Assembly (NCBI RefSeq): GCF_022414535.1
Contig: NZ_JADWYM010000018.1
Span: 1-64,000 of the forward strand
Source of the DNA: Streptomyces sp. MUM 2J
GTDB lineage: Bacteria > Actinomycetota > Actinomycetes > Streptomycetales > Streptomycetaceae
DNA: 64,000 nucleotides
Direction: 5' to 3'
The notes beneath the pieces were generated by a model, which had not been told where the DNA came from, made no database searches, and saw only the letters and a program-made list of their open reading frames with translations. A program made the translations under genes and the position numbers. This document shows positions 26,660 to 35,935 of the stretch, piece by piece. Numbering within the stretch: position 1 is the first letter of the stretch; the number at the start of each line of letters is the position of its first letter.

Positions 26660-28153
26660 ATGAAGGACCTGTTCATCGACGGACAGTGGGTTGCGTCGGC
26701 GGGGGCCCGACCGGGCCGGGCCGTACTCAACCCCTACGACGCCAGTGAGCTGGCCACCGTCACCGAAGCCGATCCGGCGGACGTCGACGCCGCCGTGACC
26801 GCGGCACGCAAGGCGTTCGACGGCGGGCCGTGGCGTACGACCTCCGCGCGCGAGCGCGGTGAGCGCTTGCGGAAGCTGAGCGAGCTGCTCGTCCGCGACC
26901 GCGAGGAACTCGCCAGGACCGAGAGCCTGGACACCGGCAAGACCCTCGCCGAGGGGCGCACCGACGTCGACGACATCGTGGCGGTCTTCCGCTACTACGC
27001 CAACCTCGCCGACGCCGACGCGGGCCGTGTGGTCGACACCGGCAATCCCCATGCGATCAGCCGTGTCGTCCACGAACCGGTCGGGGTGTGCGCGCTCATC
27101 GCGCCGTGGAACTACCCGCTGCTCCAGATGTCGTGGAAGCTCGCTCCCGCGCTCGCCGCCGGCAACACCACGGTCGTCAAACCGAGCGAGGTCACCCCGC
27201 TCGCCACGCTCCACCTGGTGAAGCTCCTCGAAGAGGCCGGGTTCCCCGCCGGTGTGGTCAACCTGGTGCTCGGCGGCGGGCCGACGGTCGGCTCCGCCAT
27301 GGTCTCCCACCCGGGCGTCGACCTCGTCTCCTTCACCGGTGGCCTGGCGACCGGACAGAAGATCATGGCGGCGGCCGCGGCCGGCGTGAAGCGGGTCGCC
27401 CTCGAACTCGGCGGCAACAACCCGAACGTCGTCTTCGCCGACGCCGACTTCGACACCGCTGTCGACTACGCCCTGTCCGCGGCGTTCTTCCACTCCGGGC
27501 AGGTGTGCTCGGCCGGGTCACGGCTGATCGTGCAGGACACCATCCACGACGCGTTCGTCGCCGAGCTGGCCCGCCGGGCCGACGCCATCCGGCTCGGCAG
27601 CGGGCTCGACGACGGCACCGAGTGCGGCCCCCTGGTCTCCGCCGAGCACCGGGACAAGGTCGAGCGCTACATCGCACAGGCGCTCGCCGAAGGCGCCCGC
27701 CTGGTCGCCGGCGGCCACCGTCCGCACGAACCCGGCCTGCAGAACGGCTACTTCCTGCGTCCCACCGTCTTCGCCGACTGCGACGCGAGCCTGACGGTCG
27801 TCCGCGAAGAGGTCTTCGGCCCGGTCCTCACCGTCGAGCGGTTCGAGGACGAGGACGAGGCCGTCCGGCTGGCCAACGACACCGAGTACGGGCTGGCCGG
27901 AGCGGTGTGGACCGGCGACGCCTCGGTCGCCCAGCGGGTCGCGGGCGCACTGCGCCACGGCACCGTGTGGATCAACGACTACCACCCCTACCTCCCGCAG
28001 GCGGAGTGGGGCGGATTCGGCAAGTCCGGTATCGGCCGCGAACTCGGGCCGTCCGGGCTGGACGAATACCGCGAGACCAAGCACATCTACCACAACATCA
28101 AGCCGGAGCCCATGCGCTGGTTCGCCGGGCCTGCAGCAGGAGGAGAGCAGTGA
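26660..28153 (+). CDS. betB: Betaine-aldehyde dehydrogenase
   Basis: A 497-residue NAD(P)-dependent aldehyde dehydrogenase that would oxidise betaine aldehyde to glycine betaine. The ALDH fold shows APWNYPLLQMSWKLAPALAAGNT, SFTGGLATGQKIM, the general-base Glu in ALELGGNNPN (residue 249), the catalytic Cys in SGQVCSAGSRL (residue 283) and EEVFGPVLTVERF. ALDH enzymes are broad, so the substrate assignment leans on the downstream GMC oxidoreductase, whose start overlaps this stop (GTGA), and on the divergent TetR gene. Glycine betaine is a major osmoprotectant. No choline transporter gene lies beside it. Confidence 0.9.
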   Translation: MKDLFIDGQWVASAGARPGRAVLNPYDASELATVTEADPADVDAAVTAARKAFDGGPWRTTSARERGERLRKLSELLVRDREELARTESLDTGKTLAEGRTDVDDIVAVFRYYANLADADAGRVVDTGNPHAISRVVHEPVGVCALIAPWNYPLLQMSWKLAPALAAGNTTVVKPSEVTPLATLHLVKLLEEAGFPAGVVNLVLGGGPTVGSAMVSHPGVDLVSFTGGLATGQKIMAAAAAGVKRVALELGGNNPNVVFADADFDTAVDYALSAAFFHSGQVCSAGSRLIVQDTIHDAFVAELARRADAIRLGSGLDDGTECGPLVSAEHRDKVERYIAQALAEGARLVAGGHRPHEPGLQNGYFLRPTVFADCDASLTVVREEVFGPVLTVERFEDEDEAVRLANDTEYGLAGAVWTGDASVAQRVAGALRHGTVWINDYHPYLPQAEWGGFGKSGIGRELGPSGLDEYRETKHIYHNIKPEPMRWFAGPAAGGEQ

Positions 28154-29799
28154 GTCGCGAGCGTTACGACTACATCATCGTCGGTGGAGGTTCGGCCGGA
28201 TGCGTGCTGGCCAACCGGCTCTCCGCCGATCCGTCGAACAAGGTCCTCCTCCTCGAAGCGGGCCGTCCCGACTGGATCTGGGACATCTTCATCCACATGC
28301 CCGCCGCGCTGACGATGGTGATCGGCAACCGCTTCTACGACTGGAAGTACGAGTCGGAGCCCGAGCCCCACATGGGCGGACGCCGTGTCTACCACGGCCG
28401 GGGCAAGGTGCTCGGCGGGTCGAGCTCGATCAACGGCATGATCTTCCAGCGCGGCAACCCCCTGGACCTGGAGCGCTGGGCCTCCGATCCCGGCATGGAG
28501 AGCTGGGACTACGCGCACTGCCTGCCCTACTTCAAGCGCATGGAGCACTGCGCCGCAGGAGCGGACGAGTGGCGCGGCGAGGGCGGCCCGCTCTGGCTCG
28601 AGCGCGGCGACTCCGACAACCCGCTCTTCGGGGCCTTCCTCGACGCTGCCAAGCAGGCCGGCTATCCGCTGACCTCCGACGTCAACGGCTACCAGCAGGA
28701 GGGGTTCGCCCGCTTCGACCGCAACATCCGCGACGGCCGCCGCTGGTCGTCTGCGCGCGGCTACTACCACCCGGTCAAGAAGCGCCCCAACCTCACCCTG
28801 CGCACCCTCGCCCATGTGAACCGGGTCCTCTTCGACGGCACCCGAGCGGTCGGCGTCGAGTACCGCAGGCCGGGCGGCCCGGCCCGGCAGGTCCACGGCG
28901 GCGAGGTCATCCTCTCCGGCGGCGCGATCAACACCCCGCAGCTCCTGCAGCTCTCCGGCGTCGGCAACCCCGACGACCTCACCCCGCTCGGGATCGACAT
29001 GGTGCACGCCCTTCCGGGCGTCGGCGCCAACCTCCAGGACCACCTTGAGGTGTACGTCCAGCACGCCTGCACCCAGCCGATCTCGTTCAACCCGGCGCTG
29101 AAGCTGCACAACCGCCCCAAGATCGGCATGCAGTGGATCTTCGGCCGCAAGGGTCCCGCCGCGACCAACCACTTCGAGGCGGGCGGGTTCGTACGGGGCA
29201 ACGACACCGTCGACTACCCGAACCTGATGTTCCACTTCCTTCCCATCGCCGTGCGCTACGACGGGACCCCCGTCAACGCCGAACACGGCTACCAGGTCCA
29301 CATCGGACCCATGTACTCCGATGTGCGGGGCAGCGTGAAGATCAAGTCGGCTGACCCGAAGCAGCATCCGGCGCTGCGCTTCAACTACCTCTCCACCCCC
29401 AACGACCGCAAGGAGTGGATCGAGGCGATCCACGTGGCCCGGGAGATCCTCGCCCAGCCGGCGTTCGCCGACTTCAGCGGCGGGGAAATCTCCCCCGGTC
29501 CGGACGTCCGCACCGACCAGGAGATCCTCGACTGGGTGGCGCGCGACGCGGAGACCGCCTACCACCCCTCCTGCACGGCGCGCATGGGCGTCGACGACAT
29601 GTCCGTCGTGGACCCGACGTCGATGAAGGTGCACGGCGTCGAAGGGCTGCGTGTCGTCGACGCCTCCGCCATGCCGTACCTCACCAACGGCAACATCTAC
29701 GCACCCGTGATGATGCTCGCGGAGAAGGCCTCCGACCTCATCCTCGGCAACACCCCCCTCGCCCCGGCGACAGCGCGGTTCCACCAGCACCGCGCCTGA
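28150..29799 (+). CDS. betA: Choline dehydrogenase (GMC-family FAD oxidoreductase)
   Basis: A 549-residue flavoprotein from GTG 28150, preceded by AGGAGGAGAG and coupled to betB by a 4-base overlap. The FAD-binding GGGSAGCVLANRLS is near residues 12-25, the GMC signature 1 RVYHGRGKVLGGSSSINGM near 80-98, and signature 2 SGGAINTPQLLQLSGVG near 255-271. The C-terminal active-site His is in YHPSCTARMG. The family oxidises choline to betaine aldehyde at the membrane using electron acceptors; with BetB this completes glycine betaine synthesis. Other GMC alcohol dehydrogenases look similar, so the name depends on the operon. Confidence 0.9.
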   Translation: MSRERYDYIIVGGGSAGCVLANRLSADPSNKVLLLEAGRPDWIWDIFIHMPAALTMVIGNRFYDWKYESEPEPHMGGRRVYHGRGKVLGGSSSINGMIFQRGNPLDLERWASDPGMESWDYAHCLPYFKRMEHCAAGADEWRGEGGPLWLERGDSDNPLFGAFLDAAKQAGYPLTSDVNGYQQEGFARFDRNIRDGRRWSSARGYYHPVKKRPNLTLRTLAHVNRVLFDGTRAVGVEYRRPGGPARQVHGGEVILSGGAINTPQLLQLSGVGNPDDLTPLGIDMVHALPGVGANLQDHLEVYVQHACTQPISFNPALKLHNRPKIGMQWIFGRKGPAATNHFEAGGFVRGNDTVDYPNLMFHFLPIAVRYDGTPVNAEHGYQVHIGPMYSDVRGSVKIKSADPKQHPALRFNYLSTPNDRKEWIEAIHVAREILAQPAFADFSGGEISPGPDVRTDQEILDWVARDAETAYHPSCTARMGVDDMSVVDPTSMKVHGVEGLRVVDASAMPYLTNGNIYAPVMMLAEKASDLILGNTPLAPATARFHQHRA

Positions 29800-30432
29800 G
29801 CGGGCCGGGGGAGGGGGCGGGGCACTCCTCCGCCCCGTCCGCCGTCCGCTTCGTCAGGTGACGGCCGGAGAGACAGCGGCGTGCCGCCCCGGCGCCGAGT
29901 GCGCGCACTGAGCGCACCCGGCGCCGGGGCGTGTCTCATCGAGGAGCCGGTGCTGGCAGCAGGAGTGCTCAGGCAGACGGAGCCGGCGGTCGACCTGCGC
30001 CCGCCCCCGGCCCGCGGTGTCCGCGGGGGGAGACCCCGACCCGGGAGTTCTCCATGCGTCCCGCCAGGAACAGCCGCTCCCACCGGTTCGACGACGGATC
30101 GGATCGTGGCCCGATCCGCGCCGGTGGTGCGGGCGCCGGTGTTGTCGGCGACCTGGTCCCACGGCATTGCGGGGAGCCTGCGGTCACCCACCGGATCCAG
30201 GACGGCATGCCGGCCCGCCGTGGTGTGATCTGCGGCTCCCGACCGCGGAGACCGCGCTGGGCCGCGGGCACACCGGCCGTCCTCCGGTGCTGGTGATCAG
30301 GTCCGGGTGCCCGTCGGCGATCGCCGCGCGGATGCTGCCGTCGAGGTGGTCGTGTGGCTGGGCTACAGTCTCGGCACCCGTTCCGGGCCGGGCGTGCCGG
30401 CTCCGGGGGATTCACACTGGAGGAGGCGGCGC
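29800..30432. other. Intergenic stretch after betA
   Basis: Holds the terminator at 29886-29930 and, near its right end, the ribosome site GGAGGAGG for the Ser/Thr kinase. Frames in between are Arg/Pro-rich with no recognisable domain. Confidence 0.35.
29886..29930. terminator. Hairpin terminator of the bet operon
   Basis: Arms GCCCCGGCGCCG (29886-29897) and CGGCGCCGGGGC (29919-29930), extended inward by GCGC pairing, about 85 bases after the betA stop. Confidence 0.65.
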
Positions 30433-32103
30433 ATGCGCCCCGGACAATTCGAGCTGCCCGGCTACGACGTCCAGGAGGTCCTGGGACAGGGCGGGTTCGC
30501 CACGGTGTACCGGGCGCGTCAGCTGATGGTGGACAGGGAGGTCGCGCTCAAGGTGGACAGCAGGAGGCTGTCCACCCAGCGCGACCGTCAGCGGTTCATG
30601 CGCGAGGTCACCTCGGCCGGGCGGCTGTCCGGGCATCCGCATGTGGTCGCCGTGTACGACGCCGGTGTGCTCGACGACAACCGCCCGTACATCGTGCTGG
30701 AGCTGTGTCCCGGCGGTTCGTTGGGCGAGCGGCTGCTCCGCGACGGACCGCTGCCGGTCAAGGAGGCCCGCGACATCGGTGTGGGCATCGCCGACGCGGT
30801 GGCAGCCGCGCACGCCGCCGGGGTGCTGCACCGCGACATCAAGCCGGGCAACATCATGGTCAACCAGTACGGCGCGGTGGCGCTGACCGACTTCGGGCTC
30901 GCCGCCATGCCACGCCCGGACCAGGAACTGTCCGTGACCAGGGATGCGCTGACTCCGGCGTACGCACCGCCCGAGGCGTTCCGCATGGCGGAGCCGTCGA
31001 CCGCCGGGGACGTGTACTCGCTCGCAGCGACCGTGTACGCCCTGTTGCTGGGGCGCCCGCCCCACTTCCCGGCGGACGGCCGTCAACTCGGCCTTGCCGA
31101 ACTCATCGTGCGGCACAGCTGGCCCTATCCGGCCCTGCCCGCCGTACCGGCAGCCCTCAACGAGGTGCTCAGGCAGGCCCTGTCGGCGGACCCGGTGCAC
31201 CGGCTGCCCCACGCCGGAGCGCTGCGGGACGGTCTCGCCGCGGTCGACCTCGACACCGTGGATCTCGGCCGCTTCGGACCGGCACCCGGCATGACCACCA
31301 CCGGCGGCCCCGCCCACCGGGGGTACCGGGACATCCCCGCGCCGCCCCACACCCCGACTCAGGACACGACCCCGTTGCCCGAGTCCCTGGGGAACCCCCT
31401 CCTGGCCGGGACGGCTCCGGGACACCCGGGCGAGGCACCCGGGACCAGGGAGACGCCCACGGGAACAGTCGACCGAGAACGCAAACGGTGGCGCCCCCGG
31501 CTGATCGCCGTGCTGGCGGCGGTGGCCGTCTCGGTCACGGTGTCGATCACCGTGGTGGTCTCCCAGACCGGGCAGACCGGGCAGACCGGCCGGGGCGCGG
31601 GCTCCACCTCGAACGCCGCGCCCTCATCGCCGGGAACAGCCGGAGGAAGCAGTTCGCCCTCCTCGCCCGGCTTCGGGGTGCCGACCACCACCGAGAACTG
31701 CCCCGCCACGGATGTGGAGGGTGTGGGCGGCCGGTGTGTGACCAGCCCCGAGTGCTGGAGCGGCATTCTCGACGTATCGGGGATCGTCACCGTCAGCCGT
31801 GCGGACTGCCATGTGAAGCACGTGTGGGAGACGTTCGCCATCGCCTCCCTGCCCGCGGACGGCATGACGAACAACGCACGGGACCTCATCAAGCACCCCG
31901 ATGTCCGGGCACTGTGCTCCCAGCAGGTCATGGCCGGTTCCAGGTCCCCGCACGGCGCGGATATCGCCGCCGACTGGCAGATCACGGTGATTCCGCCGAG
32001 CGCTGCGCAATGGGACGACGGGCTCCGTGTCTTCCGCTGTGTCGCCGCGGCCGGCACGGAGGACGGGCAGGTGACCGGCAGCTATTTCGGCACCCGCGGC
32101 TGA
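30433..32103 (+). CDS. Membrane-linked eukaryotic-type serine/threonine kinase
   Basis: A 556-residue protein with a full kinase domain (about residues 10-275): glycine loop LGQGGFATVY, ATP-anchoring Lys40 in VALKV, catalytic loop HRDIKPGN with Asp135, DFG at 153-155 and APPEAF in place of the usual APE. A Pro/Thr-rich linker precedes one transmembrane helix near residues 355-378 (LIAVLAAVAVSVTVSITVVV). A Thr/Ser/Gly-rich stretch and an extracellular domain with several Cys follow (ENCPATDVEG, RCVTSPECW, ADCHVKHVWE), unlike the PASTA repeats of PknB. GGAGG precedes ATG 30433. The extracellular Cys-rich domain probably senses a signal or the envelope; substrates are unknown. Confidence 0.9.
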   Translation: MRPGQFELPGYDVQEVLGQGGFATVYRARQLMVDREVALKVDSRRLSTQRDRQRFMREVTSAGRLSGHPHVVAVYDAGVLDDNRPYIVLELCPGGSLGERLLRDGPLPVKEARDIGVGIADAVAAAHAAGVLHRDIKPGNIMVNQYGAVALTDFGLAAMPRPDQELSVTRDALTPAYAPPEAFRMAEPSTAGDVYSLAATVYALLLGRPPHFPADGRQLGLAELIVRHSWPYPALPAVPAALNEVLRQALSADPVHRLPHAGALRDGLAAVDLDTVDLGRFGPAPGMTTTGGPAHRGYRDIPAPPHTPTQDTTPLPESLGNPLLAGTAPGHPGEAPGTRETPTGTVDRERKRWRPRLIAVLAAVAVSVTVSITVVVSQTGQTGQTGRGAGSTSNAAPSSPGTAGGSSSPSSPGFGVPTTTENCPATDVEGVGGRCVTSPECWSGILDVSGIVTVSRADCHVKHVWETFAIASLPADGMTNNARDLIKHPDVRALCSQQVMAGSRSPHGADIAADWQITVIPPSAAQWDDGLRVFRCVAAAGTEDGQVTGSYFGTRG

Positions 32104-32438
32104 GCGGGCCACCCACCCGCCCCCGGCGGACCGCCGCCCATGCCACGGAAGCCACACGAGGGCGTCCACCACGAGCGGAACCGGTGACGCCGTCCCGCAA
32201 CTGTCCAACCTGCACGGCGACATCGCCACCCAGACCCCCTCGTGGACAGGACCACCCCGGTGGTCGACACCCCGCAGCCGCAGCCGCAGCCGCAGCCGCA
32301 GGTCGCGACCTCGCGGCCGCTCGGGCGGTGCAGCCCCTGAAGGCCTGTACCGGCCCCGCCCCGAACCGTGTGAGCGGAGCGGGTGGAGAAGGCAGATGCG
32401 TCGACAGCGCCCCTCGGTACCCGGCAGAGTGGCCGCCC
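32104..32438. other. Intergenic stretch with a hexamer tandem repeat
   Basis: Mostly without support for a gene. At 32275-32301 there are four and a half copies of CAGCCG. In one short frame (GTG 32242 to TGA 32340) this encodes a Pro-Gln repeat, which may be a remnant or chance. Confidence 0.4.
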
Positions 32439-33179
32439 GTGACGAGCAGTGAGCTGTGGACCCGTGCGACCGCCGACCGCTACGACGCAGAGGAGACCGA
32501 GATGTCCTCAGCCGCCGTCCTCGGACCGACTCTCGCCTTCCTCGCCGAACTCGCCGGAGACGGCCGGGCACTGGAGTTCGCCATCGGGACCGGACGAGTG
32601 GGCGTCCCACTCCGGGAACGCGGCGTGCCGGTGGTGGGCATCGAGCTGTCCGAGCACATGGCGGCGGTGCTGCGGCGCAAGATCGACGAGGACACGCTCC
32701 CGGTGGTCATCGGGGACATGGCCACCACCGTCGTTCCCGGCGGGTTCACCCTGGTCTACCTCGTCTACAACACCATCACGAACCTGCTCACGCAGGACGA
32801 GCAGGTCGAGTGTTTCCGCAACGCCGCACGTCATCTGGAGCCCGGCGGCCGATTCGTCATCGAGCTGGGCGTGCCGCCGCTGCGGTTCCTGCCGGCCGGC
32901 CAGGTCGCGGTGGCGTTCGACGTCTCCGAGCGGCATCTCGGCTTCGACACCTTCGACCTCGTCGACCAGGTTCTCGTCTCGCACCACTTCACCCGCGACG
33001 GCGACGACGGCCGCTACCGCCGCGGCGACTCCCGGCACCGCTACGCCTGGCCGGCAGAACTCGACCTGATGGCACGGATGGCCGGGCTCGAGAGGGAACG
33101 TCGTGTCGCGGACTGGGACGGGGCGCCGTTCACCCAGGACTCCACGAAGCACGTCTCCGTGTGGCGCAAGCCAACCTGA
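32439..33179 (+). CDS. Class I SAM-dependent methyltransferase
   Basis: A 246-residue protein taken from GTG 32439 (VTSSELWTRATADRYD); an earlier in-frame GTG at 32370 is possible. The SAM site is LEFAIGTGRVGVPL (motif I), then PVVGIELSEHMAAVLRRK (motif II), GDMATT and GGRFVIELGVP. The opening WxRATADRYDAEE is common in Actinobacterial small-molecule methyltransferases. The substrate is not evident, and the neighbours (kinase, protease) give no pathway clue. Confidence 0.87.
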   Translation: MTSSELWTRATADRYDAEETEMSSAAVLGPTLAFLAELAGDGRALEFAIGTGRVGVPLRERGVPVVGIELSEHMAAVLRRKIDEDTLPVVIGDMATTVVPGGFTLVYLVYNTITNLLTQDEQVECFRNAARHLEPGGRFVIELGVPPLRFLPAGQVAVAFDVSERHLGFDTFDLVDQVLVSHHFTRDGDDGRYRRGDSRHRYAWPAELDLMARMAGLERERRVADWDGAPFTQDSTKHVSVWRKPT

Positions 33180-33255
33180 GGTCGGCCACCTGTGGACCTT
33201 CACCTCCCTCAGCGCTTCCGCGGGCGTGGCCGCTCCCGTGCCGTTCACACGACAT

Positions 33256-33291
33256 CCGTACGGACCACGGCCGGGGCCGCGGTCCGTACGG
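33256..33291. terminator. Hairpin between convergent methyltransferase and snapalysin genes
   Basis: 17-bp arms at 33256-33272 and 33275-33291 (left arm CCGTACGGACCACGGCC), pairing with a single mismatch. It is placed between two converging stop codons, so it can terminate both. Confidence 0.65.
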
Positions 33292-33342
33292 GAGAGGGCG
33301 GACCGGGAGGTGCCGGAGGCAGGCCCGCCCCGTTCACCGAGG

Positions 33343-34041
33343 TCAGCCGGTCTTGCTCAGCTGCGCGACGGCCTTGGCGAGGCCGTTCACCCAGAGTCGG
33401 TCGACCCGTGCGCGCTCCGTGGAGTTCGGGTACGGGTTGGTGCAGGACGGACCGGGGCCGCCGCCGGACATCAGCTCGCTGCACGGGCCGCTGTAGTGGT
33501 CGGGGAGACCCAGCACATGACCGGTCTCGTGGGCGGCGACCCGGGTCGAGTCGTACCGCCGGTTCTGTGCGTAGTCCAGGAAGATGTAGCCGCGGCCGTG
33601 GCCGTTGGTCGACGCGTACGATCCGCGTGGATCGTTGCCCTCGTAGTAGGCGAAGTCCGCACTGCCCGAGGTCGCCCGGAGCTTGACGTTCGACACGGAG
33701 CTGTTCCAGATGGAGACGGCGCTCGATATCTGGGAGCGGAAGCTCGGTGCCCGGGAGGCGTTGTAGTAGACGGTCACCACGTTCAGGGAGGGCTGGCCGG
33801 CCTGCCGCTTCGCCACCGACTTCAGAACGGCGTCCAAGAACGCCTTGTCGCCGGTGTTCCCAGCCGTGCCGACGTAGCTGGCGGCCGAGGCGTGGGCGGC
33901 CGGGGCCTCGGCGGCGATCCGGGCACTCGCCGGGGAGGCAGTGCCGAGCGCGCCGGAGGCCAGGCCCAGGCCGAGGGTGACGGCGAGGGCCAGAAGTCTC
34001 CTGGAGTTCTTCGGCCTGTTGGGCATGAGGAACGAAGCCAT
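33343..34041 (-). CDS. snpA: Snapalysin (small neutral zinc metalloprotease)
   Basis: A 232-residue secreted protease. The signal peptide covers about residues 1-40 (LLALAVTLGLGLASGALGTASPASA), a short propeptide follows, and the mature domain opens near YVGTAGNTGD-LDAVLKS. The zinc site HETGHVLGLPD has His171, Glu172, His175 and Asp181 (the HExxHxxGxxD form diagnostic of snapalysins), followed by the Met-turn ELMSGG and two Cys pairs typical of the family. It hydrolyses proteins such as casein outside the cell. It is divergent from a LysR regulator, the known snpA/snpR (mprA/mprR) arrangement in Streptomyces. The ATG at 34041 has GGAG upstream; a second ATG at residue 6 is also possible. Confidence 0.94.
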   Translation of the reverse strand: MASFLMPNRPKNSRRLLALAVTLGLGLASGALGTASPASARIAAEAPAAHASAASYVGTAGNTGDKAFLDAVLKSVAKRQAGQPSLNVVTVYYNASRAPSFRSQISSAVSIWNSSVSNVKLRATSGSADFAYYEGNDPRGSYASTNGHGRGYIFLDYAQNRRYDSTRVAAHETGHVLGLPDHYSGPCSELMSGGGPGPSCTNPYPNSTERARVDRLWVNGLAKAVAQLSKTG

Positions 34042-34133
34042 GTGGGGGGCTCCTTCTCGTCCTGTGGGGTTGAACGATCGGTTGCCTCTGAGTCTCCTTC
34101 AGCCCAATGGGTCTGCGGATGATGCCAGTTGGA

Positions 34134-34150
34134 GATAGCGCGGTGCTATC
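34134..34150. promoter_or_regulatory. LysR-type box (T-N11-A) between snpA and its regulator
   Basis: Perfect inverted repeat GATAGC (34134-34139) / GCTATC (34145-34150) containing the T-N11-A core (T34136, A34148). It sits in the 222-base region between the two divergent starts, where the LysR regulator would act on both. Confidence 0.6.
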
Positions 34151-34263
34151 GGCGGCCAACTCGACCAGTGGCGTCGACCGGCGGTTCGACTCGACCGACT
34201 CGTCCACATTCGCTGAAAGTTGAACATCTGGTGTACCGATCCGTCCCGCCCTACGCTCCTTTC

Positions 34264-35310
34264 ATGGAGCTGGAGGTGAGGCACCTGCGCGTTCTCTGTG
34301 CCATCGCCGACACCGGCAGCCTGCACAAGGCGGCACGGCAACTCGGCTTGGCGCAGCCCTCATTGAGCACGCAGTTGCAACGCATCGAAAACGCGCTGGG
34401 TGCCCAGCTCTTCGTGCGCGCCCGGACCGGCTGCCGGCCGACCCCCCTGGGACTCGCAGTGCTGAGCCGCGCCAGGCCTCTGGTGGCGGAGTTCGCGGCG
34501 ATCGTCACCGAGACCAGGACGGCAGCCGCCCGCGCCGCCGCGGGGTTCCAACTGCGCATCGGTGCCACCGCGAGCCGGGCCATTCCCGGCTGGCTGCGTC
34601 TGCTGCGGGCGCAAGAGCCGCGGATCGAACCCACCCTGCAGATGAACGTCTCTGCCAACATCCTGCTCGGCATGGTCGCCGCAGGACTGCTCGACATCGC
34701 CTTCGTACACGAGGTCGAGGGCAGCCCGCTGCGCATTCCGCCCGGGATCAGCCTGCGTGTTCTCGTCGAGCGCGAACCGCAGTTCGTCATGCTCGCGGCG
34801 GACCACCCGGCGACGGCCCGGCGGCAGATTCCCCTCGCCGACCTGGCCGACGACCGCTGGATGGTCGACGCCACCGTCGACGGGGAGTGGGACGCCCTGT
34901 GCCGGACGCTGCGGGCGGCCGGTCTGGAGTCGGAGATGCTGCACGGCGACTACCTCACCGCGTACTCGCTGGCCGCCACCGGCGAGGTGGTCACGGTGGT
35001 TCAGCCCACCGCGCACCCTCGTCCCGACCTCGCGATCCGCCCTCTGGAGGGCGACCCGATCGGCGTACGCCTTCTGCTCGCGGCCCGTACGGAGGCCGAA
35101 CTGGACGACGTCTACCCCGAGTTGGAGCAGTCCTACTGGTCGGTGGCCCGCGATGCCGAAGCCTACCGGGAGTGGCTGGAGCGGGCCCGCCGGCCACTCA
35201 CACCGCTCGACGGAGCTGCCGAGCCGCCGCTCGGCCGACGAAGACCGAACCGCTCCGCCCAGGCGCCCCCGCGACCGGCGACTCCCAGTTCCTGCAGTTC
35301 CTGCCGCTGA
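34264..35310 (+). CDS. snpR: LysR-family activator of snapalysin
   Basis: A 348-residue LysR protein. The HTH occupies residues about 1-60 (MELEVRHLRVLCAIADTGSLHKAARQLGLAQPSLSTQLQRIENALGAQLF) and the effector-binding domain follows (FQLRIGATASRAIPGWLRLLR, EPQFVMLAADHP). It is divergent from snpA with a perfect T-N11-A box between, and the family member beside snpA is known to activate protease expression. It is longer than the usual 300 residues because of a C-terminal basic/Pro-rich tail (RPLTPLDGAAEPPLG to the end), which may be partly read-through of intergenic sequence. Confidence 0.87.
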   Translation: MELEVRHLRVLCAIADTGSLHKAARQLGLAQPSLSTQLQRIENALGAQLFVRARTGCRPTPLGLAVLSRARPLVAEFAAIVTETRTAAARAAAGFQLRIGATASRAIPGWLRLLRAQEPRIEPTLQMNVSANILLGMVAAGLLDIAFVHEVEGSPLRIPPGISLRVLVEREPQFVMLAADHPATARRQIPLADLADDRWMVDATVDGEWDALCRTLRAAGLESEMLHGDYLTAYSLAATGEVVTVVQPTAHPRPDLAIRPLEGDPIGVRLLLAARTEAELDDVYPELEQSYWSVARDAEAYREWLERARRPLTPLDGAAEPPLGRRRPNRSAQAPPRPATPSSCSSCR

Positions 35311-35529
35311 TCCCGGGACCGATGTCCGAGCAGAACCACACCCCCACCTCGCGGGCAGCGCTCGGCGACCCGGAGCGACCACGGGATCGTGCCGATTCCG
35401 GTAACCGACTCCCAAACAGGTGGGCCTGGGGAAGGGAAGACGCTGTCACATTGGCTCGCCCTGGGGTGATCTTGATGTTGAGGTTGATCCCGGGGAGCGG
35501 ACACCGGTTGCATTCAGCGAGTGACGCAG

Positions 35530-35760
35530 TACCTGACGCGATCAGGCGCGATTCGAACTCGACCGGTGTGAGGCAGGCGAGCGGGCCCAGGCCGTCCTCG
35601 ATGGTCGTGGCGTCCAGACCCAGGCCCGCGCGGCCCAGCGGCGGCGTTCGAGGAGCGAGTGCCGGAAGTAGTAGCTCCCGCTGCGGAGTGTGCGGACAGC
35701 GAGTTCCACGGAGCCAGCGAGGGTGGGCCACTCGGACTGGCGCGGGCGATTGCCGTTGCG
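35530..35760 (-). pseudogene. Possible remnant of an IS3-type transposase 3' end
   Basis: Minus-strand translations contain pieces that resemble the end of an IS3-family OrfB: LLERRRWAARA in one frame and, about 30 residues later in another frame, LACLTPVEFES (compare the common ending HSALGYLTPxEFE). The two pieces need a frameshift to join and no terminal inverted repeats were found, so this is at most a decayed fragment. It sits right beside the terminal, degenerate repeat of the small CRISPR array. Low certainty. Confidence 0.3.
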
Positions 35761-35784
35761 GTGGTTGAGGCGCTTCCCCGGACG

Positions 35785-35935
35785 CACCCCATCCCCGCGG
35801 GTGCGGGGAGCAGCCGAGAAAGGCGTCCGTGTCGGCGAAGTAGACAGGACCATCCCCGCGGGTGCGGGGAGCAGTCTCCGTTGATGGCGCGGGCGACAGC
35901 GAGGGCGGGACCATCCCCGCGGGTGCGGGGAGCAG
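35785..35935 (-). CRISPR. Small type I-E array, 3 repeats and 2 spacers, minus orientation
   Basis: Repeats at 35785-35813, 35846-35874 and 35907-35935, each 29 nt, with 32-nt spacers at 35814-35845 and 35875-35906 (period 61). Read on the minus strand the repeat begins CTGCTCCCCGCACCCGCGG and ends GATGGTCC. It differs from the big array's main repeat by an A in the loop (CGCACCCGCG versus CGCGCCCGCG). The leftmost repeat is degenerate in its handle half and marks the trailer end, so the leader lies at 35936 and beyond, toward cas3. crRNAs would be transcribed away from cas3. Confidence 0.9.
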
